Assembly: GCF_947493865.1 (NCBI RefSeq)
Contig: NZ_CANLTC010000009.1
Location: 62,001 to 126,000 of the forward strand
Length of the DNA stretch: 64,000 nucleotides
From: an uncultured Halomonas sp.
Lineage (GTDB): Bacteria; Pseudomonadota; Gammaproteobacteria; Pseudomonadales; Halomonadaceae
Direction of reading: 5' to 3'
Shown here: in pieces, positions 44,693 through 54,844 of the stretch
Layout: every line of letters begins with the position of its first letter
Numbering within the stretch: the first letter of the stretch is position 1
The notes under the pieces: generated by a model
Database searches by the model: none
The model's input: the letters and a program-made list of their open reading frames with translations, nothing else
Told to the model about the DNA's origin: nothing
Position numbers and translations under genes: made by a program

Positions 44693-44809
44693 TCAAACGT
44701 CTGCTGTCCCCAGCATACCCAAGGTGATCGGCCCGGCAGCCATCGCCCAATTGAGAACCGTGGTGGCACCGATGGCAGTGGCGCGATTATCGGCTATGGG
44801 TGACGTCAT
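44693..44809 (-). pseudogene. Truncated 38-codon gene after yfcE
   Basis: An ATG overlapping the yfcE stop (ATGA) opens a 38-residue frame, MTSPIADNRATAIG then a hydrophobic ATTVLNWAMAAGPITLGMLG. The beginning looks like a permease helix, such as an MFS or similar transporter, with the remainder gone. It may be the start of a gene cut off by the neighbouring toxin region; identity is not established. Confidence 0.35.
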
Positions 44810-45288
44810 GTCACAAGCGGCTGATGGATGATCGCGCCGCGCAGGCCACGTTCATCGGCCCAGAGTTTGCCAAGGGTGATCGGCAACTTGAAGCGCCGCC
44901 GACCGCCACCACCGGGATTGAACAGCAGGCGGCCACCCTGCCACTCGTTGCGCGGCTTGTGGGAATGGCCATGCAACACCGCGTCGCAAGGGGTGCTTGC
45001 ATCGAAATCGGCGATGTCATGTACCAGATGCAGCCGCCAGCCGTTGACGATCAGATCTTGGGTCGAAGGAATATTCTCGGCCCAGTCCTGAATATCGATA
45101 TTACCCCTAACGGTAAATAGCGGCGCCAATTCGGCAAGCCGTTCGAGAATGAACGGCTTGCCGATATCGCCGAGATGCAGGATCAGCTTGCAGTCTTGAA
45201 GCAGGATGAGCGCCTCGTCGCGCAGCGTGCCGTGGGTGTCGGCGATCACGCCGATCGGCGAATCGATTTCCAACCGCGACACGCTCAT
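44806..45288 (-). CDS. YfcE-family metallophosphoesterase
   Basis: A 160-residue calcineurin-like phosphodiesterase: DTHGTLRDEAL near residue 17, LHLGDIG, FTVRGNID, and HGHSHKPRN, the metal ligands in order. YfcE-type enzymes cleave phosphodiesters, natural substrate unsettled. It starts 3 nt after the ilvD stop, so they are cotranscribed; the connection is positional only. Confidence 0.85.
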   Translation of the reverse strand: MSVSRLEIDSPIGVIADTHGTLRDEALILLQDCKLILHLGDIGKPFILERLAELAPLFTVRGNIDIQDWAENIPSTQDLIVNGWRLHLVHDIADFDASTPCDAVLHGHSHKPRNEWQGGRLLFNPGGGGRRRFKLPITLGKLWADERGLRGAIIHQPLVT

Positions 45289-45291
45289 CGA

Positions 45292-46980
45292 TTATTCCGG
45301 CAGGTCGGTGACCGCGCCGGTCGACGCCGAACTCACCGTCCGCGCATACTTGGCCAGCACACCCCGGGTATAGCGCGGTGCGGGTTGTTTCCAGTTGGCG
45401 CGACGACGCTCGAATTCCTGCTCGTCGATATGCACGTCGATGGTGTCCGCTTCGGCGTCGATGGTGATCTCGTCGCCATCCTCCACCAGCGCCAGCGGCC
45501 CGCCCTCGAAGGCCTCGGGTGACACATGCCCGACCACGAAGCCGTGACTGCCGCCGGAGAATCGTCCGTCGGTGATCAAGGCCACGTCGTTGCCCAAGCC
45601 CTGACCCATGATCGCCGAAGTCGGGGTCAGCATTTCGCGCATGCCCGGGCCGCCCTTGGGGCCTTCGTAGCGAATCACCACCACATCGCCGGCCACCACG
45701 TCGCCGGCGTTGATACGCGCCTGGGCCTCCTCCTCGGAGCCGAACACCTTGGCCCGACCGGAAAAGCGCGTGCCTTCCTTGCCGGTGATCTTGGCCACCG
45801 CCCCTTCCGGGGCCAGGTTGCCGTAGAGAATGCGCAGGTGGCTCTCGCTCTTGATCGGCTTGTCCAGGGGCTGGATGATCTGCTGATCGCTCGGGTAAGG
45901 AGCGACATTCGCCAGGTTCTCCGCCAGCGTCTTGCCGGTGACGGTCATGCATTCACCGTGCAGAAGGCCCGCATCGAGCAGCATCTTCATCAACGGCTGG
46001 ATGCCGCCGATGGCGACCAGCTCACTCATCATGTAATGACCGCTGGGGCGTAGATCCGCCACTACCGGCACGCGCCGGCCGATGCGGGTGAAGTCGTCCA
46101 GGGCTAGCTCGACGCCGATGGCATTGGCCATGGCGATCAGGTGCAGCACCGCGTTGGTGGAGCCACCTAGGGAAATCACCACGGTAATGGCATTCTCGAA
46201 GGCTTCGCGAGTCATGATGTCGCTGGGCTTCAGATCCCGATCAAGCAGTTCGAGCACGGCGGCGCCAGCGGCACGGCAATCGTCTCGCTTGTTCTGGGAT
46301 ACTGCATTCTGGGCCGAGCTGTTGGGCAGGCTCATGCCCAGCGCCTCGATGGCGGACGCCATGGTGTTGGCGGTATACATGCCGCCACAGGAGCCAGGCC
46401 CGGGAACCGCCGTCTCCTCGATCTGCTTGAGTTCGATCAGCTCCATGTCGCCCTTGGCATGCGCGCCCATGGCCTCGAATACCGACACCAGATCGGTATG
46501 GTTGGCCCCGGGCAGGATGGTGCCGCCGTAGACGAACACACTGGGCCGATCGAGCCGCGCCAGCCCGATCAGGCAGCCCGGCATGTTCTTGTCGCAGCCG
46601 CCGATGGCGACTATTCCGTCGAATCCCTCGCAGCCGGCCACGGTCTCGATGGAGTCGGCGATCACTTCCCGCGAGACCAGGGAATACTTCATGCCCTCGG
46701 TACCGTTGGCGATGCCATCCGAGATGGTGATGGTGTTGAAGATCACGCCCTTGCCGCCGGCCGCGTCGGCACCCTGGCGAGCATCCTCGGCCAATTCATT
46801 GATATGGCTATTGCAGGGCGTGACCTGGCTCCAGGTCGAGGCGATACCCACCTGGGGCTTGGTGAAATCCTCATCGTTGAATCCCACCGCGCGCAGCATG
46901 GAACGGCTGGCGGACTTGCCAATGCCATCGACGACTTGACTGGAATAACGACGACGCTTGTCCTGCTGTTGCTCGCTCAT
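45292..46980 (-). CDS. ilvD: Dihydroxy-acid dehydratase
   Basis: A 562-residue IlvD. Iron-sulfur ligands in [10 protein letters not shown] and [15 protein letters not shown], and the C-terminal [19 protein letters not shown], are conserved. It dehydrates 2,3-dihydroxy-isovalerate and -methylvalerate in branched-chain amino acid synthesis. The length matches the shorter IlvD group. The ATG at 46980 follows GGAG; a longer frame to 47136 is not supported. Confidence 0.93.
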   Translation of the reverse strand: MSEQQQDKRRRYSSQVVDGIGKSASRSMLRAVGFNDEDFTKPQVGIASTWSQVTPCNSHINELAEDARQGADAAGGKGVIFNTITISDGIANGTEGMKYSLVSREVIADSIETVAGCEGFDGIVAIGGCDKNMPGCLIGLARLDRPSVFVYGGTILPGANHTDLVSVFEAMGAHAKGDMELIELKQIEETAVPGPGSCGGMYTANTMASAIEALGMSLPNSSAQNAVSQNKRDDCRAAGAAVLELLDRDLKPSDIMTREAFENAITVVISLGGSTNAVLHLIAMANAIGVELALDDFTRIGRRVPVVADLRPSGHYMMSELVAIGGIQPLMKMLLDAGLLHGECMTVTGKTLAENLANVAPYPSDQQIIQPLDKPIKSESHLRILYGNLAPEGAVAKITGKEGTRFSGRAKVFGSEEEAQARINAGDVVAGDVVVIRYEGPKGGPGMREMLTPTSAIMGQGLGNDVALITDGRFSGGSHGFVVGHVSPEAFEGGPLALVEDGDEITIDAEADTIDVHIDEQEFERRRANWKQPAPRYTRGVLAKYARTVSSASTGAVTDLPE

Positions 46981-47077
46981 GGCCCGGGCTCCGCGATGGT
47001 GTGTGTTTGTGGGCATCGATTTTGAAAGCAAGCGCCAGCGGTTGCAACATCCAGCGATACAATGATGAACAGGATGA

Positions 47078-47977
47078 TTACCAAGAGTGAGGGAATAGGC
47101 TGCGCATGAAGTTACCGAGTGCTGAGCGAGGGCCATAAACGATGGTCAAATGTCGATCGGCTTCTTCCAGTTGCTCATTCAGCAGCCGACGCACTTCCTC
47201 GGCCCCAAGCAGATTGACCAGGGTGGCCTTGTCACGGTCCTGATCGGCATCCTTGCCGTGGTCCGGGCTGCAATCGCTCAGGTCGTCGCACAGCTGGTAG
47301 GCTTGGCCCAGCGCCAGGGCAACACGATCGAGCGCATCGGTCGCGGCTCGATCGGCCCCGGCGGCTAGTGCAGCCATACGCATGCTGGCCTGGAAGAGGG
47401 CACCGGTCTTGCGGCTGTTGGTAGTCATGACATCCGTCACGGATCGGGGCCGGTGGGCTTCATGCAGATCCTCGTACTGCCCCCTCACTAGCCCCTGGGC
47501 ACCTATCGCCTGGCTCAGCAGACTGACCATCAGCGCGCGCCGCTCCGAGGATAGCCCCGCCGCTTCGGATACCACTCCGAAAGCTCTACTCAGCAGCGCC
47601 ACCACCGCCAGCATGGCCACGTCCTCCCCATACTGACGATGTACCGTCAGACGTCCGCGGCGCATACTGGCATTATCCATGCAAGGGAGATCGTCCAGGA
47701 TCAACGAGGCGGTGTGGATCATCTCCACCGAGGCGCCCAGATCAAGCAGCACCGGCGCAGTACACCCCAGGTCCCGGGCGGCGAGCATCAGCAACAGAGG
47801 TCTTATCCGCTTGCCTGGCGCCAGCACGCTGCTGCGCATGGCCTGGCTTACCGGGTCGTCGTTTTCGTTTGTATCGGAAAGCAGTTCTTCCAGGCGCGTC
47901 TCGAGAGCCTGACGAATCGTTGCAAGGCTGGCGAATTCAACACTATCGAAAGCGAGGCCGGTGAAGGGTGAACCCAT
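47078..47977 (-). CDS. crtE: Geranylgeranyl diphosphate synthase
   Basis: A 299-residue polyprenyl synthase. First Asp-rich motif DDLPCMDN and second DDLSD are present, with [10 protein letters not shown] near residue 57. It condenses IPP and DMAPP to FPP and GGPP, feeding phytoene synthase. The ATG at 47977 has GGGAG 7 nt upstream; the frame reaches 48418 but that part lies in the divergent idi gene. It is divergent from idi-crtYIB across a 114-bp shared promoter region. Confidence 0.88.
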   Translation of the reverse strand: MGSPFTGLAFDSVEFASLATIRQALETRLEELLSDTNENDDPVSQAMRSSVLAPGKRIRPLLLMLAARDLGCTAPVLLDLGASVEMIHTASLILDDLPCMDNASMRRGRLTVHRQYGEDVAMLAVVALLSRAFGVVSEAAGLSSERRALMVSLLSQAIGAQGLVRGQYEDLHEAHRPRSVTDVMTTNSRKTGALFQASMRMAALAAGADRAATDALDRVALALGQAYQLCDDLSDCSPDHGKDADQDRDKATLVNLLGAEEVRRLLNEQLEEADRHLTIVYGPRSALGNFMRSLFPHSW

Positions 47978-48017
47978 TGGGTAACGCTCCCTTGTTTTGT
48001 TCTCGATGGTCGATTCG

Positions 48018-48056
48018 TACAATTCTTGCACAACTTTTTGCTCTAGCCTATACAAT
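48018..48056 (+). promoter_or_regulatory. Divergent crtE-idi promoter region
   Basis: For idi: -35 TTGCAC (48026-48031), a 17-bp spacer and -10 TATACA (48049-48054). GTACAAT near 48018 and ATACAAT near 48050 are similar elements about 32 bp apart, which could be sites for a MerR/LitR-type light regulator such as controls carotenoid genes elsewhere. That is inference. Confidence 0.5.
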
Positions 48057-48091
48057 GGAGCTCTAGACCATGCTCTGGCAAGGAGATAGAT

Positions 48092-49153
48092 ATGAAAGGC
48101 GAAGGCCTGGTCGAGCGCAAGAACGATCATTTGTCCATTGTGCTGGACACCCAGCGCGCACCCGCGCCCATTCCCTCGGGCCTTGCCGCCTATCGCTTCG
48201 AGCATTGCGCCTTGCCGCAACTCAACCTCGACGATATCGATCTGCGCACCCAGTTCCTGGGCAAGTGGTTGAAGGCACCATTTTTGATCAGTTCCATGAC
48301 CGGTGGCGCGGAAAGGGCTCGTGAGATCAATCGTCACCTGGCCCAGGCCGCCCAGGCCCTGGGAATCGCCCTGGCCGTCGGCTCCCAGCGGGTCGCCTTG
48401 CAGACCGACAACGATCATGGGCTGACCCGGGAGCTGCGCCGGTTCGCGCCGGACATCCCGTTACTTGGGAATATCGGTGCCGGCCAGCTTCGGGAAGCCC
48501 AGGGCATTGAATGGGCGTGTCGTGCCGTGGAGATGATCGACGCGGATGCCCTCATCGTGCATCTCAATCCCTTGCAGGAAGCCGTCCAGACTGGCGGTGA
48601 TCGCGATTGGCGGGGTGTTCGCCAAGCCATTGGCGCCCTGGTACGTGCGCTCGAGGTGCCGGTGGTGATCAAGGAGGTCGGCGCGGGCATCTCGCCCCAG
48701 GTTGCCCGGGCACTGATGGAAGAAGGCGTGGCGGTCATCGATGTGGCGGGCGCCGGTGGCACCAGTTGGGCGGCGGTGGAAGCCGAACGTGCTTCCAGCG
48801 AGGCCCAAAAAAGAGTCGCCATGGCCTTCGCCGGCTGGGGCATTCCTACGGCCCAGGCCATTCAGGCGCTACGCCGCGAACTACCGGATACGCCTCTGAT
48901 CGCCTCCGGCGGCATTCGGGATGGCGTCGATGCGGCCAAGGCAATTCGATTGGGCGCCGATCTCGTGGGCCAGGCCGCGGCGGTGCTCGCCAGTGCCACC
49001 CAGTCGAGCGAGGCCGTCATCGAACATTTCGAGGTGCTCATCCAGCAGCTGCGTATCGCCTGTTTCTGTACCGGGAGCGCCGATCTGAGCGCACTGCGCC
49101 AGGCAATACTACTGGATGAAAACGGCGCTGCCGTGAAGGGAATACTTGGCTAG
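48092..49153 (+). CDS. idi: Isopentenyl-diphosphate isomerase, type 2
   Basis: A 353-residue FMN-dependent type 2 isomerase: [55 protein letters not shown] and [20 protein letters not shown], all standard. It interconverts IPP and DMAPP. AAGGAGATAG precedes the ATG. First gene of the carotenoid operon, 39 nt before crtY. Confidence 0.92.
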   Translation: MKGEGLVERKNDHLSIVLDTQRAPAPIPSGLAAYRFEHCALPQLNLDDIDLRTQFLGKWLKAPFLISSMTGGAERAREINRHLAQAAQALGIALAVGSQRVALQTDNDHGLTRELRRFAPDIPLLGNIGAGQLREAQGIEWACRAVEMIDADALIVHLNPLQEAVQTGGDRDWRGVRQAIGALVRALEVPVVIKEVGAGISPQVARALMEEGVAVIDVAGAGGTSWAAVEAERASSEAQKRVAMAFAGWGIPTAQAIQALRRELPDTPLIASGGIRDGVDAAKAIRLGADLVGQAAAVLASATQSSEAVIEHFEVLIQQLRIACFCTGSADLSALRQAILLDENGAAVKGILG

Positions 49154-49192
49154 GCTCAAGTATCCAACCTCTACGCATAGGATGCGCCCGGC

Positions 49193-50401
49193 ATGCCTCA
49201 GCACCACTACGATCTGATTCTGGCCGGTGGCGGCCTGGCCAACGGGCTGATTGCTCTACGCCTGAAACGTGACCGGCCCGAGTTTCGCATGCTGGTGCTG
49301 GAGCAGGAGAACCGCCCCGGCGGCAACCATACCTGGTCGTTTCATGACAGCGACTTGAACACCGAGCAACACGCCTGGCTGGCACCCCTGATAGAGTGCC
49401 GCTGGCCACGCCACCGGGTGATCTTTCCAGATCGCGAGCGGCTTCTGCAGGGCGGTTATGCCAGCCTGTTCTCTTCGACCTTTGCACACGCACTCGAAGA
49501 CGCTCTCGGCGATACGCTGTGGGTGAATACAACCATTGCCTCTCTCGCTCCAGACCGGGTCACGCTTGAAGACGGCACCCAGCTGACGGCAAACGCCGTG
49601 ATCGATGGTCGCGGCCCGGCGCCGAGCCCGCATTTGTGCCTGGGCTATCAGGCCTTCCTGGGCCAGGAAATCAGACTCGCAGCGCCCCATGGGCTGGAAG
49701 AGCCAGTCCTGATGGATGCAAGCCTGGCCCAGGGCGACGGCTATCGGTTCGTCTATGTGCTGCCCTTCACCGCGGATACGCTGCTGATCGAGGATACCCA
49801 CTACGTCGATCAACCGGTCGACGACGCGGCGCAATTGCGTGACAACATTCACGCCTATGCCAAGGCCAACGGATGGCAGATGGACGAGGTGCTGCGGGAA
49901 GAGCACGGCGTGCTGCCGATCACCCTGGCCGGTGATTTCGACGCCTTCTGGGACGAAGCCAACGGGCAGCCGCGCAGCGGCCTGCGGGCAGGGCTTTTCC
50001 ATCCCACCACCGGTTATTCGCTGCCCCATGCGGTACGCCTGGCGGAACGCATTGCCGGCCTTGCTGACCTAAGCGCAGCGTCGCTATTTGCCGCGATCCG
50101 TGACGAAGCAAAGCGGGAGTGGCGCCAGCAAGGCTATTTTCGCCTGCTCAATCGCATGCTGTTCCTGGCCGGCTCGCCTAGCCAGCGCTGGCGAGTCATG
50201 CAGCGCTTCTACGGGCTACCTGATGGATTGATCGAGCGCTTTTACGCGGGGCGCCTGACCGCTCTGGACAAGGCGCGCATTCTTGTCGGCAAGCCACCGG
50301 TGCCGCTAGGCGAAGCCATCCGCGTCGCCCGACGCTCCACCCCTTCTCAGCTGCAACTCTTCTCGCAACGTGAATCAACATCGTCGAGGAAGCGACCATG
50401 A
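49193..50401 (+). CDS. crtY: Lycopene beta-cyclase
   Basis: A 402-residue CrtY: YDLILAGGGLANGLIALRLK at the N-terminus, PGGNHTWSFHDSDL near residue 45 and the cyclase VLPFTADTLLIEDTHYVD near 190. It turns lycopene into beta-carotene. ATGA overlap with crtI. The family is CrtY (gammaproteobacterial), not the plant CrtL type. Confidence 0.9.
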   Translation: MPQHHYDLILAGGGLANGLIALRLKRDRPEFRMLVLEQENRPGGNHTWSFHDSDLNTEQHAWLAPLIECRWPRHRVIFPDRERLLQGGYASLFSSTFAHALEDALGDTLWVNTTIASLAPDRVTLEDGTQLTANAVIDGRGPAPSPHLCLGYQAFLGQEIRLAAPHGLEEPVLMDASLAQGDGYRFVYVLPFTADTLLIEDTHYVDQPVDDAAQLRDNIHAYAKANGWQMDEVLREEHGVLPITLAGDFDAFWDEANGQPRSGLRAGLFHPTTGYSLPHAVRLAERIAGLADLSAASLFAAIRDEAKREWRQQGYFRLLNRMLFLAGSPSQRWRVMQRFYGLPDGLIERFYAGRLTALDKARILVGKPPVPLGEAIRVARRSTPSQLQLFSQRESTSSRKRP

Positions 50402-51885
50402 CGCAACAACGTGCTCTTGTGATCGGCGCCGGCTTCGGTGGGCTGGCCCTGGCCATTCGCCTGCAGGCCGGTGGCTATCACACCACCCTGCTGGAAAAGC
50501 GCGACAAGCCCGGCGGCCGCGCCTATGTCTACGAGGACAAAGGCTTTATCTTCGATGCGGGCCCCACGGTCATCACCGACCCCTCGGCGCTTGAAGAACT
50601 CTTCACCCTGGCGGACAGGCAGCTATCCGATTATGTGGAGCTTCTGCCTGTCTCCCCTTTCTACCGGCTGTGCTGGGAAGACGCGCCGTCATTCGATTAC
50701 GTCAACGATCAGCAGGCGCTGGAACGTCAGATTGCCCTGCGCAACCCCAGAGACGTGGAGGGCTATCGGCGCTTTCTCGATTACTCCAAGGCCGTTTACG
50801 AGGAAGGCTATATCAAGCTGGGCGCGGTGCCCTTTCTGTCCTTTCGCGACATGATCAAGGCCGGGCCGCAATTGGCGCGGCTACAAGCCTGGCGCAGCGT
50901 CTATGCCATGGTGTCGCGTTTCATCGAGGACGAGCACCTGCGTCAGGTGTTCTCTTTCCACTCCCTGCTGGTGGGAGGCAACCCTTTCGTCACCTCCTCA
51001 ATCTATACCCTCATTCACGCCCTGGAGCGCCAAGGTGGCGTATGGTTTCCCCGGGGCGGCACCGGCGCGCTGATTCAGGGCATGGTCAAATTGTTCGAGG
51101 ACCTGGGCGGCAAACTCGAACTCGACGCGGAAGTGGCGAATATCGAGACGCAGGATGATCGCGTCAGCGGTGTCACCCTTCAGGACGGCCGCCGTTTCGA
51201 GACTGACGTGCTGGCCTCCAATGCGGATGTGATACACACCTACGCCCACCTGCTGGGCAAGCATCCCCGCGGGGTCAGTCACGGCAAGGCGCTCAAGAAA
51301 AAGCGCTACAGCATGTCGCTCTTCGTCATCTATTTCGGCCTCGACATGCCCTCGAATAACCTTCAGCACCACACCATCTGCCTGGGGGCACGCTACAAGG
51401 AACTGATCGATGAAATCTTCAACGCCGATACCCTGGCGGAGGATTTCTCGCTCTATCTGCATTCGCCCTGCGTCACCAACCCCTCCCTGGCGCCGTCTGG
51501 GTCCAGCGCCTACTATGTGCTGGCGCCAGTGCCTCATCTGGGCACCGCACCCATCGACTGGGAAACCCAAGGCCCCGTGTATCGCGACCGTATCCTCGAC
51601 TATCTGGAGCACCATTACATCCCCGGGCTGCGGGAGCATCTGGTGACGTGCCGCCATTTCACGCCGCTGGATTTTCGTGATGAGCTCAATGCTCACCTGG
51701 GCTCGGCGTTTTCCCTGGAACCCATTCTCACCCAGAGCGCCTGGTTCCGACCCCATAATCGCGACCAGAAGATCGATAATCTTTATCTGGTGGGTGCCGG
51801 CACCCATCCGGGCGCCGGTGTTCCTGGCGTGGTCGGTTCCGCCAAGGCCACGGCGAAACTGATGCTGGAGCGTCTTGATGGCTGA
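50398..51885 (+). CDS. crtI: Phytoene desaturase
   Basis: A 495-residue CrtI. N-terminal FAD motif IGAGFGGLALAIRL then KRDKPGGRAYVYEDKGFIFDAGPTVIT; C-terminal GAGTHPGAGVPGVVGSAKATA. It makes four desaturations of phytoene to lycopene. It overlaps crtY by 4 nt and crtB by 11 nt, so the three are coupled. Confidence 0.93.
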   Translation: MTQQRALVIGAGFGGLALAIRLQAGGYHTTLLEKRDKPGGRAYVYEDKGFIFDAGPTVITDPSALEELFTLADRQLSDYVELLPVSPFYRLCWEDAPSFDYVNDQQALERQIALRNPRDVEGYRRFLDYSKAVYEEGYIKLGAVPFLSFRDMIKAGPQLARLQAWRSVYAMVSRFIEDEHLRQVFSFHSLLVGGNPFVTSSIYTLIHALERQGGVWFPRGGTGALIQGMVKLFEDLGGKLELDAEVANIETQDDRVSGVTLQDGRRFETDVLASNADVIHTYAHLLGKHPRGVSHGKALKKKRYSMSLFVIYFGLDMPSNNLQHHTICLGARYKELIDEIFNADTLAEDFSLYLHSPCVTNPSLAPSGSSAYYVLAPVPHLGTAPIDWETQGPVYRDRILDYLEHHYIPGLREHLVTCRHFTPLDFRDELNAHLGSAFSLEPILTQSAWFRPHNRDQKIDNLYLVGAGTHPGAGVPGVVGSAKATAKLMLERLDG

Positions 51886-52807
51886 TGCCCTCGACCGCCA
51901 TGCCGCCGAGACCATTCAGGCTGGGTCGAAAAGTTTCGCCACCGCCGCCAAGCTGTTCGATCCTGCAACCCGACGCAGCGTGATGATGCTGTACACCTGG
52001 TGTCGCCATTGCGACGACGTGATCGATGACCAGCATCTGGGCATGCCCTCTCACGTTGAAGGCTCTACGGGCAGCAGCGAACAGCGCATGGCCGAGCTTC
52101 GTCACATGACCCGGCAGGCCTATGCCGGTAAGCCGATGCAAAGCGCTCCCTTTGCCGCTTTTCAGCAGGTCGCGCTTGAGCATCGCCTACCCGAACGCTA
52201 CCCCTTGGCGCATCTGGAAGGCTTCGCCATGGATGTTCAGGACCGTCGCTACGACACCATCGACGATACTCTGGGTTACTGCTATCACGTCGCCGGGGTC
52301 GTGGGAATCATGATGGCCTGGATCATGGGAGTGAAGAATGACACGACCCTGGACCGGGCCTGCGATCTGGGCCTGGCGTTCCAGCTTACCAATATCGCTC
52401 GGGATATTGTCGACGATGCCGACATCGGCCGCTGCTATCTGCCGCGGACGTGGCTGGTTGAAGCTGGCATACCCCCGGAGGAAATCGCCGACCCACGGCA
52501 TCGCGAGGCGCTGGCACGGGTGGCAGCGCGTCTGATCGATCTGGCGGAGCCCTATTATCAATCGGCTCGGGGCGGATTCGGTGCACTCCCGCCTCGTAGC
52601 GCCTGGGCGATCGCCACCGCCCACGGTGTCTATCGGGAGATCGGTATCCGCGTCAAGGCAAGAGGCGCACGGGCCTGGGATCAGCGCGTATCCACCAGCA
52701 AGGCGGACAAGTTGCGCTTATTGGCCAAGGGATTGGGCCAGACGATGGCTTCTCGCTGGCAGACGCCGACGTCTAGGCCCCAGAGTCTCTGGCAGCGTCC
52801 CGACTAG
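51875..52807 (+). CDS. crtB: Phytoene synthase
   Basis: A 310-residue squalene/phytoene synthase with both Asp-rich motifs: CDDVIDD near residue 46 and NIARDIVDDADIGRCYLP near 175. It joins two GGPP to form phytoene. The start is ATG 51875, 11 nt before the crtI stop. Its last 35 bp overlap the convergent crtZ gene. Confidence 0.92.
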   Translation: MMADALDRHAAETIQAGSKSFATAAKLFDPATRRSVMMLYTWCRHCDDVIDDQHLGMPSHVEGSTGSSEQRMAELRHMTRQAYAGKPMQSAPFAAFQQVALEHRLPERYPLAHLEGFAMDVQDRRYDTIDDTLGYCYHVAGVVGIMMAWIMGVKNDTTLDRACDLGLAFQLTNIARDIVDDADIGRCYLPRTWLVEAGIPPEEIADPRHREALARVAARLIDLAEPYYQSARGGFGALPPRSAWAIATAHGVYREIGIRVKARGARAWDQRVSTSKADKLRLLAKGLGQTMASRWQTPTSRPQSLWQRPD

Positions 52808-53306
52808 AAGAGTTCTGCAACACCCCGCCGTGCCTTTCGCGCAGTTGGCGCTTCAAGGTGCCAACGGAAGGCGCAATCAGAAAGCCGAAGGAGACACAGC
52901 CCTCCTTGTCATTCACCGCATGATGCATGCGATGGGCCTGGTACAAGCGCTTGAGATAGCCGCGTCGCGGCACGTAGCGAAACGGCCAGCGCTGATGCAC
53001 CAGCCCGTCGTGGGCAAGAAAATACAAGAAGCCGTAGGCGGTCATGCCCGCACCGATCCACTGAAGCGGATACCAACCCCAGGTCCCCGCCGCGATCAGC
53101 ACGATCGCCACACCGGCAAACACCACCGCGTAGAGATCGTTCTTCTCGAACCAGCCATGAGCCTGGCGTACAGCGCTAGGCTCGTGATGGGAGCGATGCC
53201 AGCCCCAGCCCCAGCCATGCATCACGTACTTGTGGGCAAACCAGGCGAAAACCTCCATACCGGCGACCGTCAGCAGCACGATCAGCGTATTCACCAGAAT
53301 AGTCAC
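52773..53306 (-). CDS. crtZ: Beta-carotene hydroxylase
   Basis: A 177-residue integral membrane diiron hydroxylase of the CrtZ type. Histidine motifs HKYVMHGWGWGWHRSHH and HDGLVHQRW with HRMHH are intact. It converts beta-carotene to zeaxanthin. GTG 53306 with GGAGG 9 nt upstream is preferred; an ATG at 53348 would add 14 residues. The tail overlaps crtB on the opposite strand. No crtX is seen, so the expected product is free zeaxanthin. Confidence 0.85.
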   Translation of the reverse strand: MTILVNTLIVLLTVAGMEVFAWFAHKYVMHGWGWGWHRSHHEPSAVRQAHGWFEKNDLYAVVFAGVAIVLIAAGTWGWYPLQWIGAGMTAYGFLYFLAHDGLVHQRWPFRYVPRRGYLKRLYQAHRMHHAVNDKEGCVSFGFLIAPSVGTLKRQLRERHGGVLQNSSSRDAARDSGA

Positions 53307-53469
53307 GGTAGCGGACCTCCAGAATTGAGCAGGTTGGCAAAGCAGCATGCATGGCTCTTCCCATATCAGAATCTCAAGAAATCACCACAACCCGCCGATA
53401 GAACAATCAATAAAGCATGATGTATTTCATACGAATTCAAACGATTATATTGCGCCGGGACTCAAATCG

Positions 53470-54147
53470 ATGCCATTCAATGAAGCCAAGGAGCATGCGC
53501 CAGGGCGCCTGCATACTGTTTTTGTCGCTCCCTATACCGCTTTCGACAACTCGGTGACCGAGCGCCAACTGCACTTGAACGTTGCCATCGAGGCACTCAT
53601 AGGTCAGGCCATGGCGGACAACCAACTGACAGTTGATGTTATCCATGGTTGGGAAAACGGCGAATGCGACCCAGGTGGCTTGCAGCATAGTTGTCATCGG
53701 TTCACATCGCTTGAGGATCTGCGTCAAGTCGCTGGGCGCTATCGCACAGCGGTCGAAACGCAAGAACCGTTGCCCCGCGATACCGCAACGCTAATAGTCG
53801 AACCATTGGCTGAAGCGATTGCTAGTGCCGAAGCAAACGGTCAGACCATAGGCGACGAGACACGTACCATTCCTGCCCGTTGGCCCGCCTTCACCAATGG
53901 GCTCACCCTTTACACCTACTTCAAGATGTACCATCGCCTGACCTATGGCGAGGACGATCCCTATCGCTCCATACGTTGTGAAACAGCGGATGGTCTGCGA
54001 GAGATACATGAATTCCATGTAGAAGAAGGTAGATTCGCCGTCATCTTGCCTGCCGAAGATGCCACTCTCGACACGATTCTTACGCTACATGAGAGTCAAC
54101 TCGAGCCGGTGCTGCAGCTATTCGAGAAATTCCAGATAGGCGGTTAA
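53470..54147 (+). CDS. Hypothetical protein, 225 residues
   Basis: Not recognised. An acidic soluble protein without signal or membrane segment: it begins MPFNEAKEHAPGRLHTVFVAPYT and ends ESQLEPVLQLFEKFQIGG. The middle region around residues 115-175 includes GETRT-like Thr/Glu-rich and DDPYRS segments. The ATG at 53470 has no clear ribosome site; the frame extends to 53347 on the 5' side. A lone gene between crtZ and a toxin-like remnant. Confidence 0.55.
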   Translation: MPFNEAKEHAPGRLHTVFVAPYTAFDNSVTERQLHLNVAIEALIGQAMADNQLTVDVIHGWENGECDPGGLQHSCHRFTSLEDLRQVAGRYRTAVETQEPLPRDTATLIVEPLAEAIASAEANGQTIGDETRTIPARWPAFTNGLTLYTYFKMYHRLTYGEDDPYRSIRCETADGLREIHEFHVEEGRFAVILPAEDATLDTILTLHESQLEPVLQLFEKFQIGG

Positions 54148-54281
54148 ATAATTGCTTTCGACAGCTTCGACAATTTGCTTCTCACGCCATGATGAGCGAT
54201 AGGCACGGTGAAAGCTTCTTCATGTTGAAATACCGATGCAAGAAGCTCATGCTCAACAGAAATATGGCATCGTGATACCTC

Positions 54282-54844
54282 ATGAGTACGCAGAGTTCGA
54301 ACGAAACTGCAAAAGAACCAGTCTGCTGGATCATCGCTGGCCCTAATGGCGCGGGCAAAACCACGTTTGCGCTCAGCTACTTACCCAAGGTAGCCTAGTG
54401 TTCACGTTTTGTGAACGCAGATCTCATAGCAGCGGGCCTTTCACCGCTTTCGCCGGAGCGAGACTTGCTGGCAGCAAGCCGGCTTTTTTTGCAGGAAATC
54501 GAAAACTGTATCAACGTTCGTGAGGATTTTGCTTTCGAGACCACGCTGCCGGGGCGTGGTTATTTACGTCTGATTCGTCGTTTGCGCATGGATAGCTGGC
54601 AAGTAAAGTTGATCTATCTCGCGTTACCGAATGTAGAGGTATCTAAACAGCGCGTTGCTGAGCGCGTTTACCACGGTGGGCATGATATTCCCCAGCAGGC
54701 AATCGAACGCCGCTTTGCGATCTCACACTATGTTTCGAAAATCAGAACAAAACACCGCATCTAGTCTTTGAACAGCGTCTGAGTCACCGGAAAATTCATA
54801 ACGAAGCTTGGTTTGAACTTATTTCCAAAGAGGCCTTGCGATGA
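54282..54844 (+). pseudogene. Zeta-toxin-like kinase, broken by amber codon and frameshift
   Basis: From ATG 54282 the frame has the P-loop [17 protein letters not shown] typical of zeta-toxin/UDP-GlcNAc-kinase-like proteins, then TAG at 54396-54398, and then resumes in the same frame ([22 protein letters not shown]). A second lesion near 54735-54765 shifts the frame: the C-terminal [20 protein letters not shown] reads in another phase, with about 10-12 residues missing. The last codons overlap the next gene by ATGA. Full-length kinases of this type are about 190-200 residues. Confidence 0.75.

Noticed and set aside
47978..48418. N-terminal extension of crtE into the idi gene
   Set aside because: Homology to prenyl synthases starts near the ATG at 47977, which has a good ribosome site; the extension is antisense to idi.
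54396..54398. Programmed readthrough of the amber codon in the zeta-like kinase
   Set aside because: A second independent lesion downstream shifts the frame, so decay is the simpler explanation.
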